Positions 45,401 through 54,878 of a stretch of DNA of 64,000 bases are shown here, piece after piece. Under the pieces are notes generated by a model that ran no database searches, was not told the DNA's origin, and was given only the letters and a program-made list of their open reading frames with translations. Positions within the stretch are counted from its first letter, which is position 1. Each line of letters begins with the position of its first letter. Origin of the DNA: Biostraticola tofi (GTDB taxonomy: Bacteria > Pseudomonadota > Gammaproteobacteria > Enterobacterales > Enterobacteriaceae); the NCBI RefSeq assembly GCF_004343195.1, contig NZ_SMCR01000006.1, positions 186,001-250,000 on the forward strand, in the 5' to 3' direction. A program made the position numbers and the translations under genes.

Positions 45401-46752
45401 TGGGATTCGATGCCCACCTGTTTAAGGGGATTACTGAGCGTACGTCCTACCTGGCGGATAATATCCGCCGGCGACAGTTTTTTCCTCTCATCAATACAGG
45501 AGAAGTCGAACAGCTTTTCTATTTTGACCTGATCAGCACTGTCGGGGTCTTCCTTACCGTCTGCTGCCCCTGCTGAGACCTCATCGGTCCGAGGAGCCAG
45601 ATTGAGTCTCTTCGTCAGTTGCCGGCCCTCTTGAGCGGTCTGACTTGCCGTTAACAGCGCAGTAACCGGCACTATCGGTGACGTCATGGCGGCAGCCATT
45701 GTCGGGTTGGTGATCGGCTGGGCGATAATCGGCGGGATTGCGGTCACTGTTTTATTATGCCGCGGTTGATGCAGGTAGCCGGGGGGCACAATGGTTATCC
45801 TTGCTCCGGCCGGTGGGGGACACAGGCATGAGGTATTGCCGATCTTTAACACCAGCTGCTTTGCTCTTCTGCGCTGCTTGGTTCTCAAATCGTGGTGTGC
45901 AGTCTGGCAACGTTGCTTGAAACGCTTCGTTTTACACTCAGCCGGTTGCCTGTCGGTATAGCTATAGAGCCGCGAAGCGGATGCCGGCCGTTGTTCGGCT
46001 AACGGCTGCTTTTTATCCACCGCCCCAGACAGCCCTTCAGCGCGATAGTCAGTTTGTCCTTGACCCGGGAGCTCACTGGCTGCCTTTCGCGTTTGGCGAT
46101 CTGCGCCAGCCATGAGGCTGTCCCGTGTTAAAGCAGGCTGGAGAAAATCACTGTGACGCTTGGCGTGCCGATGATGCTTGATATCGCAAGGGTAATGGTG
46201 TGCGTAACTTGAGGAAAAAGCCTCCGCTCCACGCGCCGTTTGCCGATTGAATGACCCAGCATAATGAACAGCAGCGGGCTGAGAGGCGCTCTCGGACTGC
46301 TGAGGCTGGAAAAAACCTTTTGCATACCTTCCCGCTCCGGTACCGGCCAACAGTCCCACGACTCCCATAAAGAGTCCAGCCTTGGCTGTTATCGCCGATG
46401 GCGGCGAGTGCGGTCTGCTCTGCTGATATACCTGAGTGCGGATCATTTCTCCTCTTTGGTATAATACCTTGCCTTGAGCCAGTATTTTTTTCAGTTCACG
46501 CTCTTCAGGGGTCCGGCAGGCGTTAAACCAGGGCAACCATGGCGGGTACTTATCCGCCAGACTATCGGCATGGCGCGCCACCGGGCCGTTAAACGTAGAG
46601 GGGATGTGAGCGGGGGTGTTCATGGTGCAGTTAAGTTGAGCTTGCAGATAAGGCGACGTCTCAGCGCCCGGGGATCGATTATTGGCAGCAGTGGCCTGTG
46701 AACACGGCAGCGGCGGGGATTGAGCAGGGACTTTGAGATTTTTTATCGGCAC
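42427..46752 (-). CDS. Giant paralogue 3: candidate secreted toxin/effector with aspzincin-like C-terminus
   Basis: About 1,441 residues from a GTG at 46752, preceded at 8 bases by a strong ribosome-binding site (gggagga). The ATG at 46788 lies at the predicted -10 region and has no such site. The plan is the same as its paralogues. The Gln/Arg/Pro-rich N-terminus has a Gly-rich hydrophobic stretch (AGLFMGVVGLLAGTGAGRYA), then CLCPPPAGARITIVPP and FDFSCIDERKKLSPADIIRQVGRTLSNPLKQ. A hydrophobic helix (LAVLQMIVGPALEIFSDGLDG) follows. Middle modules such as YIKYNHRYYHVDWIANNMYVLD and YYFLHDGNYIDAEW lead to HEASH at ~1313-1317 and IGTMTTDIVYF. No secretion signal is recognised. The middle and C-terminal coding sequence is AT-rich against a GC-richer N-terminal part. 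The neighbouring hmu operon is unrelated. Confidence 0.82.
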   Translation of the reverse strand: MPIKNLKVPAQSPPLPCSQATAANNRSPGAETSPYLQAQLNCTMNTPAHIPSTFNGPVARHADSLADKYPPWLPWFNACRTPEERELKKILAQGKVLYQRGEMIRTQVYQQSRPHSPPSAITAKAGLFMGVVGLLAGTGAGRYAKGFFQPQQSESASQPAAVHYAGSFNRQTARGAEAFSSSYAHHYPCDIKHHRHAKRHSDFLQPALTRDSLMAGADRQTRKAASELPGQGQTDYRAEGLSGAVDKKQPLAEQRPASASRLYSYTDRQPAECKTKRFKQRCQTAHHDLRTKQRRRAKQLVLKIGNTSCLCPPPAGARITIVPPGYLHQPRHNKTVTAIPPIIAQPITNPTMAAAMTSPIVPVTALLTASQTAQEGRQLTKRLNLAPRTDEVSAGAADGKEDPDSADQVKIEKLFDFSCIDERKKLSPADIIRQVGRTLSNPLKQVGIESQIIHHHKTLEKGCPIGPESQNLAEVLGKTDAILAQVMALLPHAQPLAVLQMIVGPALEIFSDGLDGKSANLQLMENIDQQILFMARQVIFTYTAEELSMLYNKNRPPSDNGSPAKEVFEKRKFIIKNKKLFVAVNDKEHQLHNDSYENPYIMNEGVARMIAYNNHQQEWELAGTDIVANRGKDEQITKEACGMPLSEFFGKSRYRVASDSVDQKLLFLENENGQSFHAVNMDGFIIPVHQFISGPFKNRRVILTYGDGVVGSKVILPTKSGWVFETKSSNFNTELEIFLRSSSEENSYPAEKIMSTIRNNGLCYDPAGKSYIKYNHRYYHVDWIANNMYVLDEADEVFVEKVEDVFTLRSASEVTFIPDAVDTAEKSLDGKSDIYLEREAYTLLQSEAQGIDTTSLSKLGSAVYIDNMHRKVFFVNGETFLASAYENDVVTLVADPIKGNQPEIKLYLNDNVYYKVRDNYHYDPDRYYRIGYCKVRRAADFADPGCLPIYMTKTLDDVLKKHIARHQVSKKNIFDKSIFSYDNDEFPQLYYSPETGNYYFLHDGNYIDAEWVSKGDKNNPLEKPVLRLFHKRFAFRLKQDIALVVCDKSESKFEIKTVNDHIAEKLQVKPHIAEKIGTMIKYRYIANFKDLSNAVNQVALSHNLFSKKLTLYFTPGVPDEWLRSIVLKYLYPDDIITNPSNTIKFHKLRLINDQHPLYLRKGSQHISACIRFIREVMLPEVISGLADYNADYENYLSLVLETNNIQFLSQFSVELSKRLDKISQNLNLEYIYITDLVKQPLEGYEAPEPKEVRYHQAVLTPEERSSGHVALALTDRSKRIYINLDKLYDVDPTHPDISMRQKPATDIITTLIHEASHIGTMTTDIVYFPRKEGEIIPVLSSIDDMIEKISHGQIVNKHDFTKLNEEYFGGIPIYRNYKIALSENNQYDYVASCDPGYLAHLLLNTADGLAVLARDLFYNKGVKDNPLAGTIDQAGAQVPVV

Positions 46753-46787
46753 GATACTGTTCCTCCCATCATTGGCTATGCAGGGCA

Positions 46788-46820
46788 TCAGTATAATTTG
46801 CCCATGTCAGAAAGAGATAA
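46788..46820 (-). promoter_or_regulatory. Promoter/leader block of giant gene 3, shared with gene 1
   Basis: Minus strand: ttatctcttt, 12 bases, aattatactga, identical in sequence and spacing to 37505-37537. The block overlaps the ATG at 46788, which argues against that start and for the GTG at 46752. Confidence 0.6.
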
Positions 46821-46962
46821 TTCTGGTTAGTACCGAACGGTTGCCGCACCGTTGCTACCCGCGCCCACGCGCTCAGCAAAGCGCCGACAGCGGGTGACAA
46901 AAACACTCAGCCCCTGGATGAGCGCGGCAGGCGCAGTCTGGTGGTCATCAGCGCTTACCTTT

Positions 46963-47751
46963 TCACTGCCGAAGAAATATCTGCGGCAGCGGCAGCTCGG
47001 GATGAATGCCTACGCCCATATCAGCCTGATACCAGCGCCTCAGCACCGATGCCTCCAGCACCCGGGCCGGCGTACCGGCGGCCACCAGCCGGCCTTGGTG
47101 CAGCAGCAGGATCCGGTCGGCATACAGGGCTGCCAGATTGAGATCGTGTAGAATACAGCAAACCCCCAGCGGCTCCTGGCGCGTCAACTTACGCAACAGA
47201 CGCAGCATATGCTGCTGGTGATAGAGATCCAGCGCCGAGGTCGGCTCATCCAGCAGCAACCAGCGTGGAGTGGGATCGGGTTGCCAGAGCTGGGCCAGCG
47301 CTCTGGCCAATTGAACTCGCTGCTGTTCCCCACCGGACAAGCGCCGATAGTCTCTGGTCGCCAACGGCAGGCAATCGGTCTGGGCCATCACCTGCTCTAC
47401 CGCTTCCCGGCGGTGACTATTGCCATGGGGTGCTCGCCCCATGCTGACCACCTCGGCTACGCTGAAATCAAAGGCCAGGCTGCTTTGCTGACGCATGACG
47501 GCGCGGGTACGGGCAAGGGACTCTGGCGACCAGGCCGTCAGGGGCTTGCCCATCAGTCGGCATTCTCCTTTATGTGGCGGCAGAAAACCGCTCAGCAGGC
47601 GCATCAAGGTCGATTTACCGGCACCATTGGGGCCGATAACCGCCACCAGTTCGCCGGTGGTTATCCGCAGCGAAATATCGTCAATCAGCCGCCGGTTGCC
47701 GGCGCGCCACTGCAGCCCTCTGGCCTCAAGATGCCGGGAGAAATCAGACAT
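46963..47751 (-). CDS. hmuV: Heme ABC transporter ATP-binding protein
   Basis: A 262-residue cytoplasmic ATPase of the hemin importer. Walker A is GPNGAGKST (~residues 40-48), Q-loop in [19 protein letters not shown], the ABC signature [15 protein letters not shown], Walker [13 protein letters not shown] and H-loop [13 protein letters not shown]. The insertion MGRAPHG and the [23 protein letters not shown] ending are typical of HmuV. It is the last gene of hmuSTUV; its start overlaps hmuU by 8 bases, indicating translational coupling. Confidence 0.95.
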   Translation of the reverse strand: MSDFSRHLEARGLQWRAGNRRLIDDISLRITTGELVAVIGPNGAGKSTLMRLLSGFLPPHKGECRLMGKPLTAWSPESLARTRAVMRQQSSLAFDFSVAEVVSMGRAPHGNSHRREAVEQVMAQTDCLPLATRDYRRLSGGEQQRVQLARALAQLWQPDPTPRWLLLDEPTSALDLYHQQHMLRLLRKLTRQEPLGVCCILHDLNLAALYADRILLLHQGRLVAAGTPARVLEASVLRRWYQADMGVGIHPELPLPQIFLRQ

Positions 47752-48751
47752 CAGCCCGCTCCCGCCGGCGCATCACCAGCCAGAGAAAATAGGGTCCGCC
47801 CATCAGCGAGGTCAATAGTCCCACCGGCATTTCCGCCGGCACCACCAGGGTCCTTGCCAGCGTATCGGCTGCCAGCAGCAGGCAAGCGCCGCCCAATGCG
47901 GCGCCCGGCAATAGCCATCGATGATCCCCTCCCAGCCTCATCCGCACCAGATGGGGGATAACCAGACCAATAAAGCCGATCACCCCGCTGACGGCGACCG
48001 CGGCCCCGGTCAGCAGCGCACAGAGCACCAGTAATATCAGTTTTACCCGCGGCACGTTTACCCCCAGGTAATGGGCTTCTTCATCGCCCAGCTGCAGCAG
48101 ATTAAGCGCGGAGGCGCGGTACAACACCAACAACGCCGCCGGAATAATCAGCGAGGCGCACACCGCCAGCGTCGGCCATTGTGCCTGTCCCAGGCTGCCC
48201 ATCATCCAGAGAGAAAACTGCCTGAGCTGCTGGTCGTTACTGACCCAGGACAGCACCCCTATCGCCGCCATGCAAAGGGCGTTGATCGCGATACCGGCCA
48301 ACAGCAGCCTGGACAGATTGCCCTGACCGCCGCGGCTGATGCTGAAAATAAGCAGTGAAATGAACAGGCTGCCGACAAAGGCGGCCATCATATGACCGTA
48401 AAGCACCATGACCGGTGGCAGGCTGAACGGCAGCACGATAAGCATCGCCACCATCAGCGCCCCGCCGCTGCTGATACCCAGCAAGCCCGGGTCAGCGAGC
48501 GGATTGCGAAACAGTCCCTGCATCACTGCCCCGGCGGTCGCCAGGCCACCGCCGACCACTACCGCCAGCACTACTCTGGGCAGGCGGATATTGAGCCAGA
48601 TATTCCATTGGATATCCTCAAACGGGGTATGCCAAAGGATACGATAAGAAAGCGGCAGCGCGCCCATATTGGCTGCAATCAGTATCAGTGCTGCCAGCAG
48701 CACGGTTAACCCGCCGACTGTCAGCCGCACCGACCGCTTGCTGACCGTCAC
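47744..48751 (-). CDS. hmuU: Heme ABC transporter permease
   Basis: A 335-residue FecCD-family inner-membrane permease with about ten hydrophobic helices. Family markers: [47 protein letters not shown] near the N-terminus, [13 protein letters not shown], the [12 protein letters not shown] loop that contacts the ATPase, [23 protein letters not shown], and [20 protein letters not shown] at the end. It overlaps hmuT by 4 bases and hmuV by 8, so the operon is translated as a tight unit. Confidence 0.95.
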   Translation of the reverse strand: MTVSKRSVRLTVGGLTVLLAALILIAANMGALPLSYRILWHTPFEDIQWNIWLNIRLPRVVLAVVVGGGLATAGAVMQGLFRNPLADPGLLGISSGGALMVAMLIVLPFSLPPVMVLYGHMMAAFVGSLFISLLIFSISRGGQGNLSRLLLAGIAINALCMAAIGVLSWVSNDQQLRQFSLWMMGSLGQAQWPTLAVCASLIIPAALLVLYRASALNLLQLGDEEAHYLGVNVPRVKLILLVLCALLTGAAVAVSGVIGFIGLVIPHLVRMRLGGDHRWLLPGAALGGACLLLAADTLARTLVVPAEMPVGLLTSLMGGPYFLWLVMRRRERADV

Positions 48752-49575
48752 CGGGCGCCTGCTGCCTGGCGGATTTTTTCGAGTACCGCAGGCGTTTGCA
48801 GGCCAAAACCGAGCAGCGCCATATCATCCAGCACCAGCAGTCGCCGCTGCTTGCCTGCCGGTGTCTGGGCCAGTCCGGGCAGCGACCAGATTTTATCCAT
48901 GCCCCCCAGCGAGCTGACGCCATCGGCCGTCACCAACAACAAATCCGGTGCGGCGGCAATCACCCCTTCTTGGGATAAAGGGCGATAATGACGGGATCCC
49001 TGCATGGCGTTTTTCAGTCCGGCCGCGCCGATCATACTGTCGGCGGCGGTCTGCTGACCCGCCGCCATCGGGGTCATACCGCCATGACTCATGATAAACA
49101 GTACGGCAACCGGCAGCGGTGTTTTGGGCACCGCCGCCAGCTGCCGCTGATATTGGCCGGCTAGCCTGTCGCCATTGGCGCTCAGATTGAGTGCGTTGGC
49201 GATGGTGCTGATTTTTTCCGGTATTGCCTCAACAGTCGTATCACCCGGCACCGTTAAGACCTTGACGCCACTGTCGGTCAGTTGCTTAAACACCAGCGAG
49301 GGCTGGGCCAGTGCGCTTGCCAGCACCATTGAAGGCTTTAACGACAGGATGCCTTCGGCATTTAACTGCCGCATATAACCCACATCGGGCAGCCGCTGGG
49401 CAGCCTCTGGCCGCAGGCTGGTACTGTCCCTGGCGACCAAACGGTCGCCGGCTCCCAGAGCGTAAACGATTTCGGTGACATCGCCGCCGATAGCTACAAT
49501 CCTTTCTGCCGCCAGCGTCAGGCCAGGCAACAGCGCCAGCCATAACGCCACGGCTCGGGTAACAGTCACTTTCAT
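48748..49575 (-). CDS. hmuT: Periplasmic heme-binding protein
   Basis: A 275-residue class III binding protein. Signal peptide [23 protein letters not shown] with cleavage at about residue 22. The mature part starts [33 protein letters not shown] and has the heme-contact region [17 protein letters not shown], where a Tyr is the known axial ligand in Hmu[26 protein letters not shown] and [19 protein letters not shown] follow. It receives heme from the outer-membrane receptor and passes it to HmuUV. Four-base overlaps with both neighbours show translational coupling. Confidence 0.94.
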   Translation of the reverse strand: MKVTVTRAVALWLALLPGLTLAAERIVAIGGDVTEIVYALGAGDRLVARDSTSLRPEAAQRLPDVGYMRQLNAEGILSLKPSMVLASALAQPSLVFKQLTDSGVKVLTVPGDTTVEAIPEKISTIANALNLSANGDRLAGQYQRQLAAVPKTPLPVAVLFIMSHGGMTPMAAGQQTAADSMIGAAGLKNAMQGSRHYRPLSQEGVIAAAPDLLLVTADGVSSLGGMDKIWSLPGLAQTPAGKQRRLLVLDDMALLGFGLQTPAVLEKIRQAAGAR

Positions 49576-50621
49576 GCTGGCTGCATCCTTAACGTCGGCA
49601 GGTGAGCAATCTGCTCACGCCATTGGGTCTGCTCAGGCTGCCCTTCGCTACGCTTGCCGAACAGCTGTGCTATCTGCGTACCATCAGCAGCAAACAGCTC
49701 CAGGCTGGTGACAAAGCCGTCTTTGGTCGGTTTACGCGTCACCCAGCTTTCAGCAATGGCATCTTCAACCAGGTGAAGAGTAAACTCAGGGTTAAATACA
49801 TTTAGCCATTGCTTCATCGGCACCACTTTTTCGATAATGCCGGTAAAGATCTGCACGCAACCGCGGTTACCGACAAAAATCATGATTTCGTTACCGGCCG
49901 CGTTGGCCTGCTTCAATATCATCCGCAATGCACTGTTTGCTACTTTAACCGCCAAATCATCCGCCACCCGTGCAAATGCCTGTTGGCGGGTAAGCTGGTG
50001 CCGACTGAGCAGGTGAAAAAACTGATGGACATCGGTCATGGCGCGCCATTCAGCTTCAACAACCCGATCATTTGTGACCACGTCGCTAACCCGGGTTTTG
50101 GCCTTGGACTCCACAGGTTGAATGATGAGGTCTGGATTCTCCGGGGACAGGAAGTCTTCGACCAGCCCCTGCCAGGCCTGCATATCGGTGTCCGTTGTGG
50201 CATAAACCTTATGCAGCGCATCGCCCTGGCCATCAAAAAACTGAATACTGTGGCGTTCACTGTGTGGGGTATTTTCCGTCAGGGTAAACGCCGTGGTCCA
50301 CTGTCCAAGAAACAGACGTAAGTCCAGCGCGCCGGGATTCAAAATCAGCCCGGCATGGCCGGTAAGCTGCTGATTGAGATATTGGCCCATTTGCTCATGC
50401 ACCGCGTAACGATTGCGGGTTATCGACTTGGTCACTCCCACCTGCGAAAGCCCGGCCAGCAGACCGCGCGCATCCCCGCGCAGTCGCCTGGCATCGTGAC
50501 CCACTCGGCAGTGCACCAGCTCCGCTTCGCTGATGCCAATGATCTGGGCCAGGTCGCGGGCACACTTATCTGGGAAATCTATTTTGGACTGCTGATAGCG
50601 CTGAAAAAGCGTAATCGTCAT
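49572..50621 (-). CDS. hmuS: Hemin-degrading/heme-trafficking factor HmuS
   Basis: A 349-residue cytoplasmic protein of the HemS/ChuS/HmuS family, built from two repeated halves. It binds incoming heme and in several relatives releases iron from it. The start at 50621 follows aaggataaacc. Conserved stretches include [60 protein letters not shown] (repeat 1), [20 protein letters not shown] and [64 protein letters not shown] (repeat 2). First gene of the operon, about 200 bases after a perfect Fur box. In many enterobacteria hmuR, the receptor gene, comes just before; it is not present here. Confidence 0.95.
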   Translation of the reverse strand: MTITLFQRYQQSKIDFPDKCARDLAQIIGISEAELVHCRVGHDARRLRGDARGLLAGLSQVGVTKSITRNRYAVHEQMGQYLNQQLTGHAGLILNPGALDLRLFLGQWTTAFTLTENTPHSERHSIQFFDGQGDALHKVYATTDTDMQAWQGLVEDFLSPENPDLIIQPVESKAKTRVSDVVTNDRVVEAEWRAMTDVHQFFHLLSRHQLTRQQAFARVADDLAVKVANSALRMILKQANAAGNEIMIFVGNRGCVQIFTGIIEKVVPMKQWLNVFNPEFTLHLVEDAIAESWVTRKPTKDGFVTSLELFAADGTQIAQLFGKRSEGQPEQTQWREQIAHLPTLRMQPA

Positions 50622-51133
50622 GGTTTATCCTTATTACCGTTAATCTCTGCCCGGCATTCCGGCATTCCACCCATCCTGCAGGGCTCCCTGAGGCAGGCTG
50701 TGTTGCTGAATGCAGTGTGCCAAACGCCTGACATTTAGCAAACCCCTGCAATGGGTTGTTGCTCCGACGATGGGGAAAGGGAGCATCCTGGTCTTCGCTG
50801 AGCGAGCCTTTTCATCAAATGATAATTATTATCATGTGTATTTCTTTGCACAGCAAGCAAAATTGTGCGGCACTGCTTATAACTTTCAATACCTTACGGT
50901 GTGTAATGTTAATAATGTTTAATTTGTGTTATGAAAATAAATTGGTGATCCTGATCATATTTGGACATTATGTCCTCCTCGCCTCCGGTCATGGGAATAC
51001 GGTATTCTCCAGGCCCGGTGGGAGACGGGGGCCTGGCATGAACGTCTCACTGTAAGCCTGTAAGCCTGTAAGCCTGCCATCCTGCGATTGGCCCGTATCA
51101 CTTAATCTACCCTTTTTCATGAAGGAAGCCCGG
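50622..51133. other. Divergent region between hmuS and the ABC exporter gene
   Basis: 512 bases with no intact gene. It contains the Fur box (50820-50834), an AT-rich stretch to ~50970, and a GC-rich hairpin ccaggccc/gggcctgg (51009-51016 and 51029-51036). Three tandem 8-bp taagcctg units follow at 51053-51076. The part 50640-50790 shows no recognisable remnant of a heme receptor. Confidence 0.5.
50820..50834. promoter_or_regulatory. Fur box upstream of hmuSTUV
   Basis: tgataat-t-attatca is a perfect 7-1-7 Fur palindrome. It lies 199 bases before hmuS and about 300 bases before the divergent exporter gene, so it could also affect the latter. Confidence 0.9.
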
Positions 51134-52852
51134 ATGCTCCGCCGTTTTTTTGATTATTATGCTCCTTATAAATCTCTGTTTTTACTTGATTTCGGTTGCG
51201 CCATCGTCGGTGGGTTGCTGGAACTGGGTTTTCCGATGGCGGTTAAACTGTTTATTGACCGATTGCTGCCGGCCCAGGACTGGCTGCTTATTATCGCCGC
51301 AGCCGGCGGGTTGCTGGCGGTCTATCTGCTCAATACCCTGCTGATGGCTATCGTCAACTACTGGGGACATGCGCTCGGTGTAGGCATAGAAACCGATATG
51401 CGTCGGCAAGCGTTCAATCATCTTCAGAAGCTGTCCTTCCGTTATTACGACAATACTAAAACCGGCCACATCATTACCCATGTGACCAAGGATTTGGAGG
51501 AAGTCGGTGAAATCGCCCATCACGGCCCCGAAGACCTTTTTATTGCGGTTATGACGTTCATCGGCGCTTTTATACTGATGGCGACCGTTCATCTGCCGCT
51601 GGCCTTACTGACGATTGTCATCGTGCCGACCATGACCCTGCTGGTCAGCCGTCAGGGATCGCAGATGACCGAAACCTGGCGCAGATTATTTGGCCAGGTC
51701 GGCAACTTCAACGCCCGCATAGAAGAAAGTATCGGCGGAATCCGGGTGGTCAAAGCCTTTGCCAACGAACAGCGCGAAGAAACGCTGTTTGCCAAAGACA
51801 ATGACAATTACCGTTCCACCAAACTGCGCGCCTATCGCATCATGACCACCAGCCTGACGTTAAGCTATCTCAGCACCCGCCTGGTGCAGTTGGTGATCAT
51901 GGTGGCCGGGACCTGGTACGTGATCAAAGGCGAACTGAGCTATGGCGGTTTTATCGGCTTTCTGCTGCTGGTAGAGGTCTTCTTCCGGCCGGTGGCCAAG
52001 ATTTCTGCGGTGATGGAAAGCTATCCCAAAGGCATTGCCGGCTTCAAGCGCTTTGCCCAGCTGATAGATACCGCGCCGGATATCGTTGACAGCCCCACGG
52101 CTACCGACGTCAGCCACCTGCAGGGAGATATCGTTTTCAAGGACGTCACCTTTGGCTATACCGCGGATAAGCCGATTTTGGATAAACTGAACCTCAGTAT
52201 CCGTGCCGGGGAAACGGTGGCGTTTGTCGGCCCTTCCGGGGCCGGTAAAACCACCCTCTGCTCGCTGCTGCCGCGCTTTTATGAAGTGGACAGCGGCAGC
52301 ATTACTGTCGATGGCCTTGATATCCGCGCGATGACTCAGTCATCACTGCGCCATAATATCGGCATCGTCCAGCAGGATGTGTTCCTGTTTGGCGGCACCA
52401 TCCGTGAAAATATCGCCTATGGCAAGCTGAACGCCAGTGATGAAGACATTCTTATCGCCGCCCGGCAAGCCCGGCTTGATGAGATGATTGCCGCCCTGCC
52501 TGAAGGGCTGGACACGGTGGTCGGTGAACGCGGCGTCAAACTGTCCGGTGGCCAGAAGCAGCGATTGTCGATTGCCCGGATCTTTTTGAAAAATCCGCCG
52601 ATCCTGATACTGGACGAGGCGACCTCGGCACTGGATACCGCCACCGAGCAGGCCATCCAGCAGTCCCTGTCCGAACTTGCCGATGGACGCACTACGCTCG
52701 TTATCGCCCATCGGCTGGCAACCATCAAAAATGCGGACCGGATTATCGTGGTCGACAACGAAGGCATCCTGGAACAGGGCAGCCATCAGCAGCTGATGAC
52801 CCGCCAGGGGACCTATGCCAGACTGCATCAGGCACAGTTCGGCAACCCCTGA
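51134..52852 (+). CDS. ABC exporter half-transporter (MsbA/MdlB-like, membrane-ATPase fusion)
   Basis: A 572-residue inner-membrane protein. The ATG at 51134 has aaggaagcccgg upstream; an earlier ATG at 51119 has no such site. Six transmembrane helices in the first ~310 residues carry the exporter loop RRQAFNHLQKLSFRYYDNTKTGHIITHVTKDLEEV and the family motif NARIEESIGGIRVVKAFANEQREE. The C-terminal ATPase has Walker A GPSGAGKTT, Q-loop IVQQDVFLFGGTIRENIAYG, signature LSGGQKQRLSIARIFLKNPPILILDEATSALD with Walker B, and H-loop IAHRLAT. It would act as a homodimer exporting a lipid, drug or peptide; the substrate is not readable. Single gene, divergent from hmuSTUV. Confidence 0.9.
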   Translation: MLRRFFDYYAPYKSLFLLDFGCAIVGGLLELGFPMAVKLFIDRLLPAQDWLLIIAAAGGLLAVYLLNTLLMAIVNYWGHALGVGIETDMRRQAFNHLQKLSFRYYDNTKTGHIITHVTKDLEEVGEIAHHGPEDLFIAVMTFIGAFILMATVHLPLALLTIVIVPTMTLLVSRQGSQMTETWRRLFGQVGNFNARIEESIGGIRVVKAFANEQREETLFAKDNDNYRSTKLRAYRIMTTSLTLSYLSTRLVQLVIMVAGTWYVIKGELSYGGFIGFLLLVEVFFRPVAKISAVMESYPKGIAGFKRFAQLIDTAPDIVDSPTATDVSHLQGDIVFKDVTFGYTADKPILDKLNLSIRAGETVAFVGPSGAGKTTLCSLLPRFYEVDSGSITVDGLDIRAMTQSSLRHNIGIVQQDVFLFGGTIRENIAYGKLNASDEDILIAARQARLDEMIAALPEGLDTVVGERGVKLSGGQKQRLSIARIFLKNPPILILDEATSALDTATEQAIQQSLSELADGRTTLVIAHRLATIKNADRIIVVDNEGILEQGSHQQLMTRQGTYARLHQAQFGNP

Positions 52853-52962
52853 TGGCCGGCGTTCGGGCATCGCCGGCCCGAACGCAACCCGCTGGTGCAG
52901 GTTATGAAATTATTTCCGTTCCGTTACTATCTATCTTGCTCTTTGTAAGCATCCAGAGTTAA

Positions 52963-52989
52963 AAAGGCTGCGCATTAAGCACAGCCTTT
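52963..52989 (+). terminator. Terminator-like hairpin after the ABC exporter gene
   Basis: aaaggctgcgc (52963-52973) and gcacagccttt (52979-52989) pair with one mismatch over 11 bp across a 5-nt loop. T-rich on the right arm but no long U-tract after it. Confidence 0.65.
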
Positions 52990-53141
52990 CTGGGTAATGT
53001 GAGCCGCCTCAATTATTCAACAACTTTCCGTTAAATCGCTGCACTCATGGATTCAGCGCAATGAAATGGCCATTTATCAGGCAGAGGGTAGACGCCAGAG
53101 CAACGTCGTAAACCTTTTATTGCGCTTTGAGCGAGGGAACT

Positions 53142-54482
53142 ATGGAATTTATGATTCAGTTGGCGGTGATTCTGGCGTGTCTGTTATACGGAGCACGCAA
53201 AGGGGGCATTGCGCTGGGGCTGCTCGGCGGCATCGGGCTGGTGATCCTGGTATTTGTCTTTCATTTGGAACCAGGAAAACCCCCCATCGATGTGATGCTG
53301 GTGATAATCTCGGTGGTGGCCGCCTCCGCCACGCTGCAAGCATCAGGCGGTCTGGATGTCATGCTGCAAATCGCCGAACGACTGCTGCGCCGCAATCCTA
53401 AATACGTATCGATAGTCGCGCCGTTTGTCACCTGTATCTTGACCATCCTGTGCGGCACCGGGCATGTGGTCTACACCATCCTGCCGATCATTTATGACGT
53501 GGCGATCAAGAACAATATCCGTCCTGAACGGCCGATGGCGGCCAGCTCAATCGGTGCACAAATGGGCATCATCGCCAGCCCGGTCTCGGTGGCGGTGGTC
53601 TCGTTGGTGGCGATGCTGGGCAACTATACCTTCAACGGTCGCCATCTGGAATTTCTCGACCTGCTCGCCATTACCATCCCCTCAACCCTGCTGGGGATAT
53701 TGGCTATCGGCATATTCAGCTGGTTTCGCGGTAAGGACCTGGACAAGGATCCGGTCTTTCAACAATTTATTTCCGTCCCTGAGAATTATCATTATGTCTA
53801 TGGCGACACCGCCACGTTGCTGGATAAAAAACTGCCCAAAAGCAACTGGCTGGCGATGTGGATCTTCCTGGCGACTATCGCCGCGGTAGCGATCCTCGGT
53901 GCGGTCAGCGCCCTGAGACCGGTTTTCGACGGTAAACCGCTCTCCATGGTGCTGGTGATTCAGATGTTTATGCTGGTGTCCGGGGCATTGATTATCATCG
54001 CCACCAAAACCAACCCGGCATCGATTTCAAAAAATGAAGTCTTCCGCTCCGGCATGATTGCCATTGTTGCGGTATACGGCATTGCCTGGATGGCGGAAAC
54101 CATGTTCGGCGCCCATCTGGAGGAAATCAAAGCCACCTTGGGCCAGTTGGTCAGCCAATATCCGTGGGCCTATGCGCTGGTGCTGCTGATAGTGTCCAAA
54201 TTCGTCAATTCCCAGGCGGCAGCCTTGGCAGCATTGGTGCCGCTGGCGCTGGCCATCGGTGTCGACCCGGCGTATATCATCGCCTCCGCGCCGGCCTGTT
54301 ACGGCTACTATATCCTGCCGACCTATCCCAGCGACCTGGCGGCAATTCAGTTCGACCGCTCAGGCACCACCCATATCGGCCGGTTTGTCATCAACCACAG
54401 CTTTATCGCCGTCGGCCTGATTGGCGTCAGCGTTTCCTGCCTGTTCGGTTGGATATTGGCGGCGGCGTACGGCTTTCTGTGA
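53142..54482 (+). CDS. dcuB: Anaerobic C4-dicarboxylate transporter DcuB
   Basis: A 446-residue inner-membrane protein, exactly the length of E. coli DcuB. The ATG at 53142 is preceded by gagggaact. It exchanges external fumarate for internal succinate during anaerobic fumarate respiration. Identity to DcuB is high throughout: [192 protein letters not shown]. Many of these are shared with DcuA, but the match is better to DcuB. No fumB, dcuS or dcuR gene is adjacent. I saw no clear FNR site upstream. Confidence 0.95.
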   Translation: MEFMIQLAVILACLLYGARKGGIALGLLGGIGLVILVFVFHLEPGKPPIDVMLVIISVVAASATLQASGGLDVMLQIAERLLRRNPKYVSIVAPFVTCILTILCGTGHVVYTILPIIYDVAIKNNIRPERPMAASSIGAQMGIIASPVSVAVVSLVAMLGNYTFNGRHLEFLDLLAITIPSTLLGILAIGIFSWFRGKDLDKDPVFQQFISVPENYHYVYGDTATLLDKKLPKSNWLAMWIFLATIAAVAILGAVSALRPVFDGKPLSMVLVIQMFMLVSGALIIIATKTNPASISKNEVFRSGMIAIVAVYGIAWMAETMFGAHLEEIKATLGQLVSQYPWAYALVLLIVSKFVNSQAAALAALVPLALAIGVDPAYIIASAPACYGYYILPTYPSDLAAIQFDRSGTTHIGRFVINHSFIAVGLIGVSVSCLFGWILAAAYGFL

Positions 54483-54503
54483 TCGTGAAAGGGTAGTTAA
54501 CCG

Positions 54504-54542
54504 GTGAAACCGGCCTGGAAACCGGCTTCACGGGCAGTTTTT
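54504..54542 (+). terminator. Rho-independent terminator of dcuB
   Basis: gtgaaaccgg (54504-54513) pairs with ccggcttcac (54522-54531) with one mismatch and an 8-nt loop, followed by gggcag and five T to 54542. It starts 22 bases past the dcuB stop. Confidence 0.8.
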
Positions 54543-54641
54543 CGCCAAGCCGCATAAAGTATGAGCAATCAGCGGGATTTAATGGATTCCCCCTTTGACA
54601 TGGGCCGACACCCCCGCTATCATCCACACCGTTCTCGCGAT

Positions 54642-54717
54642 TCCTCTGTAGTTCAGTCGGTAGAACGGCGGACTGTTAATCCGTATGTCACTGGTTCGAG
54701 TCCAGTCAGAGGAGCCA
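54642..54717 (+). tRNA. tRNA-Asn (anticodon GTT)
   Basis: A 76-base cloverleaf. The acceptor stem tcctctg pairs with cagagga, the D-loop contains agttcagtcggtagaa, and the anticodon arm ggactgttaatcc has GTT at 54675-54677. The T arm is ctggttcgagtccag, and the encoded 3' end is gCCA. It is the usual enterobacterial tRNA-Asn sequence and a common integration target. A P4-type integrase follows 161 bases downstream. Confidence 0.98.
54691..54717 (+). other. Probable attachment site (attL) at the 3' end of tRNA-Asn
   Basis: P4-family integrases recombine at the T-arm/acceptor end of tRNA genes, and the integrase gene begins just downstream in the same direction. This position is inferred. I looked for a second copy of the tRNA 3' end to the right and found none inside the window, so the other boundary would lie beyond 64000 or has been lost. 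Confidence 0.4.
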
Positions 54718-54878
54718 AATTCTTGTTTTCATGCCGCTTTGCGAATCCTTATGTGATTCGGATTCAATGGGTTAGCGTGAAAAGTCTTCCCGATGCATTT
54801 TCAGTTTTCCCTCCGCATCGGGAGAATTTGGTGGTCAGATTTGGGGTCAAGTTGGTTCGATGACGGAGTGACCCCCAA

